Positions 49,961 through 60,739 of a DNA stretch of 64,000 bases are shown here, piece after piece. Made by a program: the position numbers and the translations under genes. Source of the stretch: Gibbula magus. Its lineage: Eukaryota > Mollusca > Gastropoda > Trochida > Trochidae. The stretch covers positions 36,866,656-36,930,655 of the forward strand of contig OW388291.1 of NCBI GenBank assembly GCA_936450465.1. Reading direction: 5' to 3'. Numbering within the stretch: position 1 is the stretch's first letter; each line of letters starts with the position of its first letter. Under the pieces are notes generated by a model that was not told where the DNA came from, made no database searches, and worked only from the letters and a program-made list of their open reading frames with translations.

Positions 49961-50660
49961 ATCCCATAAAAATAACGAAATTGGTGATTTTTTATTTATT
50001 TATTTTTTAACTTAGTCATATTCTGAGCATTTTTGTCCGATCTATACAGAAAAACTATTCATCTCATCCTTTTAAAATTTGGCACATGTCTTCTTCACCA
50101 CTAGCAGAGGTGCAGTGCAAAATGTAACACGATTTGGTGAATTTTTGGTGATTTTTGAATTTTTTGAATTCGTCATATTCAGAGCTAAAATGAATGAAGC
50201 TACTTCTGTGTTGTGATTTGTTGACTTTATCATTTTCTTTTTTCAAGTAACTTTCATCAAAAGCTACTTCTGTGTTCTTGTTGAATTTACTATTTTATAT
50301 TTCCACTGGTTATATTTTGGAAAAAGTTAAATTTTCTTTCCTGTCAACCACAAACTGCTGTATATCCCTCAGGGGTGTGCTTCCATGTACCTGTTTTTTC
50401 AAGTCACTCGAATGAATCATTATGATGAATTAATTTCCAAAATAAAGTTGAAGTCAGTGGTAATGGCAGTAGTGTATTATGTTACTCATACCTTTTCAAG
50501 TTACTATCATTCCTACTTTTACTTTTAAGAGACTTGTCCTACCCTTTTCACAAACACTTTAATCTTAGCAATTACATTTCATAGCTTATCAATTCTTAGG
50601 TGTGCGTCAAACTTTAACAGTCGGGGGTATTAGTGAGCCACGCTCACTGTTTTGCTTGTT
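49960..50660. repeat. Diverged tandem-like module related to the 170-bp array
   Basis: Contains two related stretches with CGTCATATTC or GTCATATTCTGAGC, repeated CTACTTCTGTGTT, and a CATGTCTTCTTCACCACTAG block. These vaguely parallel the CTTCCTGAAACTTTGCATG and ACCCACTAACTGAAG blocks of 51401-52250. It ends with CGGGGGTATTAGTGAGCCAC. The relationship is weak and by eye. Confidence 0.35.
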
Positions 50661-50957
50661 ACAGCTGTAGAACCGCTATGACAACACAAGTGAAGTCTTC
50701 GTCACAGTCGCTTGCATGTCACGGCCGATTCATACACGAAGAGAATGTCAAGCATTGATCGGGTTAACCAAAAGCACTCTATATCTAATGCTTATCATAC
50801 ATAATAGTCGTGTTTTATTATATAAGCAATCAGGTAACATAATGTAAATTAATGAATCGTTACATATTCATTAAGATTATGATATGTGTGTACTTCGGCT
50901 ATCTAAATTCAACATTGAAGGTCTACAAGAGGTGACTGAGAATGATGATCTTTATTT

Positions 50958-51012
50958 TAATAATAGTGCATATTTATAAAGCTTGAAAGCATGCTCAAGG
51001 CGCAAAACATTT
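50958..51012 (-). mobile_element. SINE family 2 tail fragment
   Basis: AATAATAGTGCATATTTATA followed by GCATGCTCAAGGCGC matches the 3' tail region of the SINE at 47582-47905. The rest of 50660-51340 is AT-rich with no other feature. Confidence 0.5.
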
Positions 51013-51400
51013 TGCTTAAAACACTTAGCCTAACAAGAATGCGACTGTATTGCCACATCGTTTTTATTATAGTATTTGGTTAACTTTTTAAAACGTTTTA
51101 ATATGGTCCAGTCAATACGCTCATTCAGTCGGAATATTTGTTGAAATTTCAAGAGGAGATTCTAAAAGCATGTAACTTAGAAACGAAGTGATAATACCTC
51201 GTTGTCAGCGTTGAGCCGAGCTCATTTCTGATAACAAGAGGGCGGTTTCATGATAATTCCCATCCATGTTATCTATAATATTAAATAATTATTATCAGAA
51301 ATCCAACATCCATAATTAGAATCATTACTTTTTATCCCACCGTTATGTAATACCGTGGATTATAGTCGTCACCCCCGTCCGTCTGTCCGTCCGTCCATAA

Positions 51401-52250
51401 TCATTTCGTTTCCGGAGCTGAACTTGAAAACCGTTCATCATATCTTTCTGAAACTTTCAATGTTTATTACCCACCAACTGAAGTGGTGCCTTTTGATATT
51501 TTCAGATTTCTCATAGTTATATTTTTGATCGTTTCCATAGAAACATGTTGAATTTGGACTTTGTCAGAGACAGCTTCGTTTCCGGAGCACAGCTCCAAAA
51601 CCGTTCATCATATCTTCCTGAAACTTTGCATTTGTATTACCCACTAACTGAAGTGGTGCCTTTTGATATTTTCAGATTTCTGAAAATTTTAGTTTTGATC
51701 GTTTCCATAGAAACATGTTGAATTTGGACTTTGTCAGAGACAGCTTCGTTTCCGGAGCACAGCTCCAAAACCGTTCATCATATCTTCCTGAAACTTTGCA
51801 TGTGTATTACCCACTAACTGAAGTGGTGCCTTTTGATATTTTCGGATTTCTGGAAATTTTAGTTTTGATCGTTTCCATAGAAACATTTTGAATTTTGACT
51901 TTGTCAGAGACAGCTTCGTTTCCGGAGCACAGCTCCAAAACCGTTCATCATATATTCCTGAAACTTTACATGTGTATTGCCCACTAACTGAAGTGGTGCC
52001 TTTTCATATTTTCAGATTTCTGAAAATTTTAGTTTTGATCGTTTCCATAGAAACATGTTGATTTGGACTTTGTCAGAGACAGCTTCGTTTCCGGAGCACA
52101 CCTCCAAAACCGTTCATCATATCTTCCTGAAACTTTGCATGTGTATTACCCACTAACTGAAGTGGTGCCTTTTGATATTTTCAGATTTTTTCTGAAAAAT
52201 TAATGTTCTTTTGTTTCCATAGAAACATGAGAGGGATGTTGGTTGTTGTT
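51401..52250 (+). repeat. Tandem array, five ~170-bp units
   Basis: Units start at about 51401, 51571, 51741, 51911 and 52080 with TTCGTTTCCGGAGC, a remarkably regular 169-170 bp period. Each unit carries CCAAAACCGTTCATCATAT, TACCCACTAACTGAAGTGG and the palindromic GTTTCCATAGAAAC. A decayed sixth unit runs to about 52330. A CCGTCCGTCTGTCCGTCCG stretch leads in at 51376-51394. No frame stays open through the array. Confidence 0.93.
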
Positions 52251-52329
52251 GATTTTGACTGCTTCTGCAGCAGAAGTCTAAAACCCTTAACATACCTGAA
52301 ACTCAGCATCTGTTATACCCACTAACTGA

Positions 52330-53110
52330 AGTACGGTAGTAGATACACAAGTATCTGTCAAAGATGTGTTTTACAAATTTTGTGGAACCGGTGGGATATG
52401 TCATTTTCTGATGACTCTTGTTATTTATAGAGAGTATTTGACAGCAAGGTATTCCTTTATCATACCGTTGTGAATTATTACCCATTTCAAGTATTTTGAC
52501 AATTGTACAGATGTATGTGTTTCATATGTTTTGGTTTCAGGAGAAGGGATGTGCATCTACATGTATAATGCAGAGCATTGTAAAATTCATTAATCCATAA
52601 ATCCGTCACTCTTAAAATATAATATTCGCTTTTCTCAATATATCTAGATGAATACATTTTTATTTTTGAAAATACTCCTCAAATCATATATGAATATTAT
52701 ATATATTATTTCGTATCTCCCACTTACATAAACAGACCTTTCACTACTGCTTATGAATAATAAACGGACAGACAGTATGTGATCTCAGAAGTTGAGTATA
52801 TTTACACCTAATCTTTATACTAAGTATAGTCGCACTTTTATTGTAATAGTTAACAAATAACTACATTCAAAGAGAGTATCAGTTAATACTTATACTATTT
52901 GTGTGCAAACAGGAAGTATATATATGACAAAGAGATTTGCTGTGCTCTGATTATGAACCGATAGCTAAAAGAAATTGTACCATTAAACGGCATGTTGATT
53001 GAATATAACTAATTACCACACAAAATCACTCGAGTACCAAAGGATTACAAAATAACAGGGTGCCGAACAAAGCACCCAAAACCTCTAACTAAATGAATGA
53101 TTTGTTAGGA
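52330..53110. other. AT-rich sequence, no gene seen
   Basis: No supported feature. Confidence 0.5.
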
Positions 53111-54850
53111 ATTAAATGAAAAGGTAAAGCAAATCTAATGATTACAATTAAACATGTATTACTCATTGTCTCAGTGATCTTTTGCATCTAGCACGTGCTT
53201 TCGATGAATGGTGTGCGTCTTCGTTTGAATAGAGCTTTCAGGCCGCTCTCATTACTTGAAGGAACTCTTTCGCAATGATTGAGCATTCGGAAGCACTCTC
53301 GCCTTCTCTTTGAGTCAGCATGTTCCAGGAGCTGGTCACTTCCAGGCAAATAGATCTGGTTCAATAAAGAAACATTGCTTCAAGAACAAATTATGTCTTG
53401 ATCAAGTTGAGCATTTCATTGAAGTCACAATCTTCATGACAATACTCCTTCAATCAAAGTTTGTCTGAAGTTTTCTCTGTTTCTTTGAATCAACTCAGCA
53501 GGTCAGTTTGGAAGTTACAATAACATTGAGAGGTTACGAAATTTTGCTTTGAATTGAATTGCGTTCTGTAGATCAACTGTCAAACACTAAACAAAACAAA
53601 TCAAATCAAAATGTATTCCTTTATATAATTTTAGCCACATATGAGGACAGTGATATTTTGTAAATGATAATTTGATGATTATTGGATTATCATGAGGCAT
53701 TTGATCATACTAAATGAATGTTTAGGTTCAATACAAATGTTCTATAAACGTGGCCATGTTATACAAGATTAAAGTGATTGTTATCGATAACCCTATTTAG
53801 TTAACCATGACCTGTAGAGAGCAGCATCCGTAACAGATTTCTCTAGTTGCAGCCGATGTTTTCAGGTTTTAATGCAACACTAAGCCCAAATGGTGATGCA
53901 AGCTTTCTCCCTGCAATAATACCAGCTGCCGTAATATAAATAAAATATGCTTAAAGCAGCATAAAACATCAGCTGTCATCACTTCACCTAAATGGTTCAT
54001 TAAATTGTGGATGAACTAACAGACATGTCAAACATTTACACAGGGGAATGACAGGTTCCTAATCAGTTTCCATTGACTTGCGACTCTTTAATTAGTTACC
54101 CTTTGACGATTAATTAGTTGCACACTATTTCATGTTCAAACAGTGTGTCAGTGCATGATTTATTTCATTATTAAATGCTAAAATGAATTTAATTACAATT
54201 CTCAATTAAATGGAAACAGGGTATTTGGTTTAAATAAATACAAAATTTGACTTGTTTATGTTGTATAAATTCATATTTTAAAATAAAAACTTTCACATGC
54301 TGAGATTTTCCCAATACCAACTTCGGGGCTTTGTGGCAGTTACAATAGCTTTTATCGATTTTGCCGGTTCATGTTCATTTCAGCATTTTGAAATCAATTC
54401 ACATAACTATAAGACATATATATATAATATGCAAGTTGCGGACCTTTAGAAACTCATTTGTCATACATTTCTCTTTATTGCGGTTACTTCACACACACAC
54501 AATTGTTAATGAGCCTTTGACCTCGTCTTTCTCACACCAAATTGTTGTTTATTAATTATGGTATTAACAAAGTATTAACAGCTATAGTATCCAGACACAT
54601 GTGTATTATTAATGTCATATGTCAAACTGTAGAACTCAACCTGTTATACAATCGTGAAATTTATAATACTCACATTAGTAAACTCAAATTAAACAGATCT
54701 TATATGCAGGGCAATTTCTTGTCAGGTGATTGACTTTTAAAATGGATCACATAATTGTTTTTTCTTTCTGTGCAGATTCCCATCGGGTTTATTTGGCCTT
54801 TGTCTCACACCAAATTGTTGTTAAATTGTCTAGAGAATGTTGATAGAAGA
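53110..54850. repeat. Dispersed repeat family R2, inverted partner of 36226-39560
   Basis: Reverse-complement blocks of the upstream copy occur in the expected inverted order, with spacing altered. A SINE family 1 fragment (GCAAGCTTTCTCCCTGCAAT) lies in plus orientation at about 53860-53975. TGTTCTATAAACGTGGCCAT (53748) is instead a direct match to 40190, so the region is mosaic. Confidence 0.6.
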
Positions 54851-54859
54851 CTAATTAAA

Positions 54860-55166
54860 ACTCACATCGTTAAGAAATGTAAGTGAATTATTATACTCTT
54901 GTCCAAGTTTGTTGTTTATAACACAAAATTGTGCATTAAATTATATATTTTTCAACTAATGTTAATGTATAAATAAATTATATGTATGTTTGTGTCTCAA
55001 AGTTGCTAATTTTACAATATGTTATCTGTTTGAAAATTTATATGTATTTATTATGATGCGAAGCATAAAGAAAATGTTTATCTATCTGTCTGTCTGGCTG
55101 TACAGTTTTTTCACACGTTGTGATTCAATAACGATATATATGGTTAAGTAACGTGTATATATATAA
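54860..55166. other. Left flank of the DIRS-like element, AT-rich
   Basis: No gene seen. Ends in an alternating GTATATATATA run directly at the element boundary. Confidence 0.55.
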
Positions 55167-55340
55167 TTTAACATTTTTGAGTAAATGTCATTTTTTATAC
55201 TTACCTGGTTGAAAAACCAACATTGACCAACGCTTCCCCCTGAAGCGTTCCTCAACATATATCACACAGAATTAAAAAGGGAAGCTACCCGGTAAGGGTG
55301 GCGCTCGTGCCACGTGACATCGGTGACGTCATCATTCCCT
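55167..55340. repeat. Inverted terminal repeat, 3' side (recombinase orientation)
   Basis: Near-complement of 62142-62294, sharing CAACGCTTCCCCCTGAAGCG-like, TTCCTCAACATATATCACAC, AGGGTGGCGCTCGTGCCACG and TGACATCGGTGACGTCATCA-type blocks. It carries about 23 extra outer bases (TTTAACATTTTTGAG onward) that the other terminus lacks. Unequal ITR ends are a known DIRS-1 feature. Confidence 0.9.
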
Positions 55341-55399
55341 AGTACAAGCGAGCACAAAACCCAAACCCAGGAGGGGAGGAAGGGCGGGAACTAACGAGC

Positions 55400-55494
55400 G
55401 TTGGTTTTTCAACCAGGTAAGTATAAAAAATGACATTTACTCAAAAATGTTAAATTTTTTACATACTTATCAGGTTTGAAAAACCAACATTGCC
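55400..55494. repeat. Internal complementary region (fused copy of both termini)
   Basis: 55400-55454 is the reverse complement of the outer left end (about 55167-55221). 55455-55494 is the reverse complement of the outer right end (about 62255-62294). The join reads AAAATGTTAAATTTTTTACA, exactly what results if the two ends are joined in a circle. DIRS-1-type elements carry such a region next to one ITR, as a template for circular DNA formation. Confidence 0.85.
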
Positions 55495-55922
55495 CAGATT
55501 ACCACAGCAAGGAGGTGGGCTGAACCGAGTCACGTGCGCCACCGAGACGCGTCGCTTTACCCTTAGGCTGGCACGCCGGAGCACTGGATGGTGTGAAACC
55601 ATGAAAGGTGGACAACCATCCATGCTGCGTGCGGCCCAAGAGAACTCACGCGGATTCTTAAATTGAGTGTACAGAGGTCGACGCCGTCCTAAAAAAGACA
55701 AACCTACACTCAACCTCTATGTGTCCGCCCCTCACTCGTTAAGTAGGGGGGGTAGAGTAAGAATCCTGGTACTGCTGTCATGCAAATACCCCGGTTGGGT
55801 TAACAACTGCACTCATAGGCAAAACAACAACCGACCACAAGTATAATAACAACAAGTTTTATTGTACACAACAAAGTGAATACCAAAACAAGTACATAAC
55901 AGCGTGGATGCGCCCACCCCCG

Positions 55923-56810
55923 CTAGGGGTAAGGTGCGTTCCGTCGTACGACTGAAAGAGGTGCCGCGGTCCGCTGCTGGGCGAACACCTGAGGACCCAA
56001 CCTTGACACACCTGCCAAGTCCTCTGTGGACACTTCCCGTAAGTAGTGGTCAGCAAAGACCAACCCCGACTTCCAAAAACATCCAGCCAGAATGTCTGAC
56101 CCGGCGATGTTGCAATGAAAAGCCATCTTAGCAGATACTGCTCTGATCTCGTGGGGATTAGCGCGAGACGGGGGAGGGAGGTCAGCCGCCTTGTAGGCGT
56201 TGATTACTGCTGACCGCAGATACACCCCCAAAACCCGTCTGTCAAGCTCCTTGACAGTCCGTGGTGAGTGAGGCAGAAAAAACCGACGCCTCCCTTGTCT
56301 GATGCCCCTTGTCCGTTCTGCATAAATGCGGAGCGCGCGGACAGGGCAAAGGGAAAGGTCCATGACCTCTGACGAGTCGGTTTCAGGACCTAATGACGGT
56401 ATAAGAAAGGTCCTTCCCCTCTCATCCGCGGCCTGGCCCAACGTTGTAGACCCTCCGTCTCGGCGCTATAACCTTAAAAGGTCAGCGTGAAGAGCGTGGA
56501 GCTCTGATATCCTCGCAGCTGAGGCCATTGCGACCAGGAAGGCCGTCTTGACAGTGAGATGAAGGAGGGTGGTATCCGACAGGGGTTCATACAAATCTGA
56601 ACGTAAGTGCCCAAGCACTATCGCCAGATCCCACTCAGGTGGTCTAGGCTTGCGTCGACCGTCGACCTGACGAAAGGTCTTAACCAGGCCCTTCAGAACC
56701 GAGATGTCGAGTCCAGGGGAGCGTTTGCGAACTACCAACATGATCGCCGCCAGATTGGTATTGATCGAGGAGGCTTTGAGCCCTCTCTCGTTCCTCATGT
56801 ACACCAAGTA
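55923..56810 (-). pseudogene. Truncated recombinase copy with in-frame stop
   Basis: Duplicate of the recombinase gene, beginning within LVYMRNERGL after the ICR join, so the N-terminal third is absent. A change of the Phe-Glu codons to TTA TAG, just after residue 275 of the intact copy, puts a stop in the same frame (open pieces 56831-56466 and 56441-55923). The HxxR, W and Tyr motifs remain downstream of the stop. It cannot make a full enzyme. Confidence 0.9.
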
Positions 56811-56888
56811 TAAAAAATGACATTTACTCAAAAATGTTAAATTTTTTACATACTTATCAGGTTTGAAAAACCAACATTGCCCAGATTA
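56810..56888. repeat. Second, truncated internal complementary region
   Basis: Repeats the fused-terminus join (AAAATGTTAAATTTTTTACA) but starts at AAGTATAAAAAATGACATTT, losing the outer GTTGGTTTTTCAACC part. It is joined to recombinase coding sequence at AAGTA, a 5-bp microhomology between the gene (CACCAAGTACTC) and the ICR (AGGTAAGTATAA). Confidence 0.88.
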
Positions 56889-57244
56889 CCACAGCAAGGA
56901 GGTGGGCTGAACTGAGTCACGTGCGCCACCGAGACACGTCGCTTTACCCTTAGGCTGGCACGCCGGAGCACTGGATGGTGTGAAACCATGAAAGGTGGAC
57001 AACCATCCATGCTGCGTGCGGCCCAAGAGAACTCACGCGGATTCTTAAATTGAGTGTACAGAGGTCGACGCCGTCCTAAAAAAGACAAACCTACACTCGA
57101 CCTCTATGTGTCCGCCCCTCACTCGTTAAGTAGGGGGGGTAGAGTAAGAATCCTGGTACTGCTGTCATGCAAATACCCCGGTTGGGTTAACAACTGCACT
57201 CATAGGCAAAACAACAACCGACCACAAGTATAATAACAACAAGT

Positions 57245-57250
57245 TTTATT
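57245..57250 (-). terminator. Poly(A) signal AATAAA after recombinase gene
   Basis: AATAAA on the minus strand about 60 nt past the recombinase stop. The same hexamer is preserved in the duplicate (55863-55858). This suits Pol II transcription of the gene. Confidence 0.6.
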
Positions 57251-57309
57251 GTACACAACAAAGTGAATACCAAAACAAGTACATAACAGCGTGGATGCGC
57301 CCACCCCCG

Positions 57310-58737
57310 CTAGGGGTAAGGTGCGTTCCGTCGTACGACTGAAAGAGGTGCCGCGGTCCGCTGCTGGGCGAACACCTGAGGACCCAACCTTGACACACCT
57401 GCCAAGTCCTCTGTGGACACTTCCCGTAAGTAGTGGTCAGCAAAGACCAACCCCGACTTCCAAAAACATCCAGCCAGAATGTCTGACCCGGCGATGTTGC
57501 AATGAAAAGCCATCTTAGCAGATACTGCTCTGATCTCGTGGGGATTAGCGCGAGACGGGGGAGGGAGGTCAGCCGCCTTGTAGGCGTTGATTACTGCTGA
57601 CCGCAGATACACCCCCAAAACCCGTCTGTCAAGCTCCTTGACAGTCCGTGGTGAGTGAGGCAGAAAAAACCGACGCCTCCCTTGTCTGATGCCCCTTGTC
57701 CGTTCTGCATAAATGCGGAGCGCGCGGACAGGGCAAAGGGAAAGGTCCGTGACCTCTGACGAGTCGGTTTCAGGACCTAATGACGGTATAAGAAAGGTCC
57801 TTCCCCTCTCATCCGCGGCCTGGCCCAACGTTGTAGACCCTCCGTCTCGGCGCTCGAACCTTAAAAGGTCAGCGTGAAGAGCGTGGAGCTCTGATATCCT
57901 CGCAGCTGAGGCCATTGCGACCAGGAAGGCCGTCTTGACAGTGAGACGAAGGAGGGTGGTATCCGACAGGGGTTCATACAAATCTGAACGTAAGTGCCCA
58001 AGCACTATCGCCAGATCCCACTCAGGTGGTCTAGGCTTGCGTCGACCGTCGACCTGACGAAAGGTCTTAACCAGGCCCTTCAGAACCGAGATGTCGAGTC
58101 CCGGGGAGCGTTTGCGAACTACCAACATGATCGCCGCCAGATTGGTATTGATCGAGGAGGCTTTGAGCCCTCTCTCGTTCCTCATGTACACCAAGTACTC
58201 GGCAATCTGGGGCAGTGAGGCCGCCTCCGCTTCAAAGCCCTGCTCCTCGCAGAACGAGGCGAAGGCACGCCACTGGAAGTCATAGAGCTTCCTTGTGGTC
58301 GGCCGTTGAGCTGTTGCTATGGCCTTGGCCACCCGTTTAGAGTACCCGCTCGTGAAGGCGTGAAGATTGAGGACCTGCAGGTTCTCTTGTACACGTACGC
58401 TTGGGTTGCTCTGGAGCAGGTCCCCCGGGAGGGGTATCGGAACTGGCTCCTGCGGAGCTAGTCTGCACAGAGGAACGATACGGCACGAGGCCACCAAGGA
58501 TCTTAGAGCGGTGCATACCTTACGCATCTGTCCACGACAGCAAGAGGCAGCGAAGGCGAGAGTATAAGCCCCAAACACCCTATGAGGACCTATCCGCAAA
58601 GAGGAGCACAGGAGGCCCCGCAACCGAGTGCAACTAGATGAGAAGCTAGCATCCGAGACGGAGGGCGCAACACAACCTTGCAACCCATCTAGCCCCTGAG
58701 ACGGACCCTCACAAGTAGAAGAGCGTACACTCCCACA
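57310..58737 (-). CDS. Tyrosine recombinase (DIRS-type integrase), complete catalytic domain
   Basis: Strand exchange by a covalent 3'-phosphotyrosine intermediate, expected to integrate a circular element DNA in the nucleus. The frame is open from 58737. The first in-frame ATG is at 58527-58525, giving 405 residues; a longer non-ATG or spliced start is possible. Counting from the codon at 58683, residues about 105-215 fit an N-terminal core-binding domain (TTRKLYDFQWRAFASFC, then a VYMRNERGLKASSI helix). The catalytic set is R262 (AARISELHAL), H382 and R385 (PHEIRAVSAK), W408 (GCFWKS) and Y418 (ADHYLREV). The FWKSxxxFxxHYLR ending is typical of DIRS-like recombinases. The element has a conserved frame here but a stop in its duplicate at 55923. 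An AATAAA signal follows at 57250-57245. No RT frame overlaps it, unlike usual DIRS. Confidence 0.88.
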   Translation of the reverse strand, partial: CGSVRSSTCEGPSQGLDGLQGCVAPSVSDASFSSSCTRLRGLLCSSLRIGPHRVFGAYTLAFAASCCRGQMRKVCTALRSLVASCRIVPLCRLAPQEPVPIPLPGDLLQSNPSVRVQENLQVLNLHAFTSGYSKRVAKAIATAQRPTTRKLYDFQWRAFASFCEEQGFEAEAASLPQIAEYLVYMRNERGLKASSINTNLAAIMLVVRKRSPGLDISVLKGLVKTFRQVDGRRKPRPPEWDLAIVLGHLRSDLYEPLSDTTLLRLTVKTAFLVAMASAARISELHALHADLLRFERRDGGSTTLGQAADERGRTFLIPSLGPETDSSEVTDLSLCPVRALRIYAERTRGIRQGRRRFFLPHSPRTVKELDRRVLGVYLRSAVINAYKAADLPPPSRANPHEIRAVSAKMAFHCNIAGSDILAGCFWKSGLVFADHYLREVSTEDLAGVSRLGPQVFAQQRTAAPLSVVRRNAPYP

Positions 58738-60735
58738 CTAACCGGGACACTAACCTTCATGGTAAGTTGGTCACAAGGCCTAGGAGCGGAGGTTGGCAAG
58801 GCAAACCCTCAAACGCTAACACGGCTCACGATGAACCCACGAGGCAACACGCGTAACTAGACGCTGACCCTCATGGTAAGGAAGTCGCAAGACGAAGGCT
58901 AGTGAGAGTAACTGTCACTCTCAAGGCAACCCGCCCCAGGGGCAGACGCTCCCAAGGCGTACCCTTTCATTCTAACACAACTTACAAGGTGACATGCGTA
59001 GCGAGACGCTGACACTCAAGTTGAAAACTGGCGCGAGTGAAGCTCACTAGCAAGTCAACTCGCACCAGAGGCGTATGCCCGCAAGGCGTACCCTCTAACA
59101 CAACTCTCGAGGCAGGCCGTGTAGCGAGACGGTAATCCTCCAGTTGAAAGCTAACGAAAATAACACTCACAAGACGACCCGCCCACTACAGGCGGACACT
59201 CGCAAGGGGTACCCTCACACTCTAATGCAACTCATTAGACAGGCTGCGTAGCAAGACGCTGACCCACAACTTGAAAGCTAGAGTGAGTAACACACACTCG
59301 CAATGCAACCCGCCCCAAGGCGTACGCTCGCAAGGCGTACCCTCACATACTAACACAACTCACAAGGCAGGAAGCGTCTTGAGACACTGACCCTCAAATA
59401 GGAAGCTCGCGAGAGTAACCCTCACTCGCAAGACAACCCACCAAGGTGTACGCTCGCAAGGCGTACCCTCACATGGTGACACAACTTATGAGGCAGACAG
59501 CGAGATGCTGATCCTCAAGTTGAAAGCTAGCGAGAGTGAGACTCATTCGCAAAGAAAACTCACTTGCAAGGGACAAACTAACACAAGGCAGCGTACTGAG
59601 ACGCTGAACCTCAATTAAAAGGCTCGCCTGAGAAACACTTACTCGCAAGGCGTGCCTTCATATGCTAACACAACTCATGAGGCAGACAGCGAGATGCTGA
59701 CCCTCAAGTTGAAAGCTAGCGAGAGTAACACTCGCTTGTAAGGCTCATACCAACACAAGGCAGCGTAGTGAGAGGCTAAACCTCAAACAGAAAGTTCGCC
59801 TGAGTAACACTTACTCGCAAGGCGTGCACTCACATGCTAACACAACTCATGAGGCAGACAGCGGGATGCTGACCCTCAAGTTGAAAGCTAGCGAGAGCAA
59901 AACTCGCTTGTAAGGCACAACCTAACACAAGACAGCGTAGTGAGACGTTGAACCTCAAATAGAAAGCTCGCCCGAGTACCACTTACTCACAAGGCGTGCA
60001 CTCACAAGCTAACACAACTCATGAGGCAGACAGCGAGATGCTGATCCTCTAGTTGAAAGCTAGCGAGAGTAACACTCGCTTGTAAGGCACAACCTAACAC
60101 AAGACAGCGTAGTGAGACGCTGAACCTCAAGTGGAAAGCTCGCCATCCATAGGGATGAACCCACATGCTACTCAACTCACGAGGCAGGCAGCGTAACGAT
60201 ACGCTTATCCTTATATAGAAGGCTAACGAGTGTATCACTCACTCGCCAGGAACCTCGCAAGACGTACACTCACTCGCAAGGAAACTCGCAAGTCGTACAC
60301 TCACCTACTACCACAACTCACAAGGCAGGCAGCGTAGCGAGACGCTGACCCTCAAGGTAGAAGGCTAGCGAGAGTAACACTCACTCGCAAGGCGTACCCT
60401 CACAAGTTAACACCACTCACGAGGCAGACAGCGTAGCGAGACGCTGACCCTCATGTTGAAAGCTAGTGAGAGTGACCCTCGCAGGACAACCCGCCCTATA
60501 GCAACCTGTGACCCACCGACAACAGGCCAGCGTAACAAGACGCTAAGCCATAGGGATAGGGCTGGCGAACGCATCACTCACCCGCAGACGAGCCCGATCC
60601 TGGGAGCCAACACTTGCGTGTCGGAGGACGGACCCCAACCTTCTGACACAACCTGCAATCAACTCCGCGAATCGGAGAATCATAGTCGCAAGGTTAGGTG
60701 ACAGGAGAAGGCTCGCTCACACGCGAGCATAACCC
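58700..60735. repeat. Variant tandem array 1 inside the DIRS-like element
   Basis: Units of roughly 85-130 bp, each built from GCGTAGCGAGACGCTGACCC, TCAAGTTGAAAGCTAGCGAG, AGTAACACTCACTCGCAAGG, CGTACCCTCACA and CTAACACAACTCATGAGGCA modules. Unit starts (GCTGACCCTCA-like) lie near 58866, 59003, 59130, 59254, 59383, 59500, 59600, 59694, 59775, 59866, 59953, 60038, 60118, 60340 and 60440. Many units contain inverted GCGTAGCGAGACGC or CTCGC/GCGAG motifs. No long frame is open on either strand. Confidence 0.85.
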
Positions 60736-60739
60736 GCCA

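Larger units (their letters stand above)
55421..58198. repeat. Internal direct duplication, ~1.39 kb x 2
   Basis: 55421-56810 and 56810-58198 are direct copies spanning ICR, 3' untranslated DNA and the C-terminal two-thirds of the recombinase gene. Only a handful of differences are visible (for example CCGAGTC/CTGAGTC, CTCAACC/CTCGACC, CATGACC/CGTGACC), so the event is recent. Confidence 0.92.

Noticed and set aside
55459..57088. Repeated minus-strand frames downstream of the recombinase (84 and 80 codons)
   Set aside because: Same DNA in the internal duplication, lying between the recombinase poly(A) signal and the ICR. Low-complexity composition and no recognised motif; probably untranslated region.
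55904..58637. Several plus-strand frames of 64-78 codons
   Set aside because: Shadows antisense to the recombinase gene and its duplicate.
58982..60238. Minus-strand frames with recurrent SFQLEDQRLAT-like phrases, considered as a repeat protein
   Set aside because: Frames are interrupted every one or two units. A decayed ancestral coding repeat cannot be excluded, but there is nothing to annotate as a gene.
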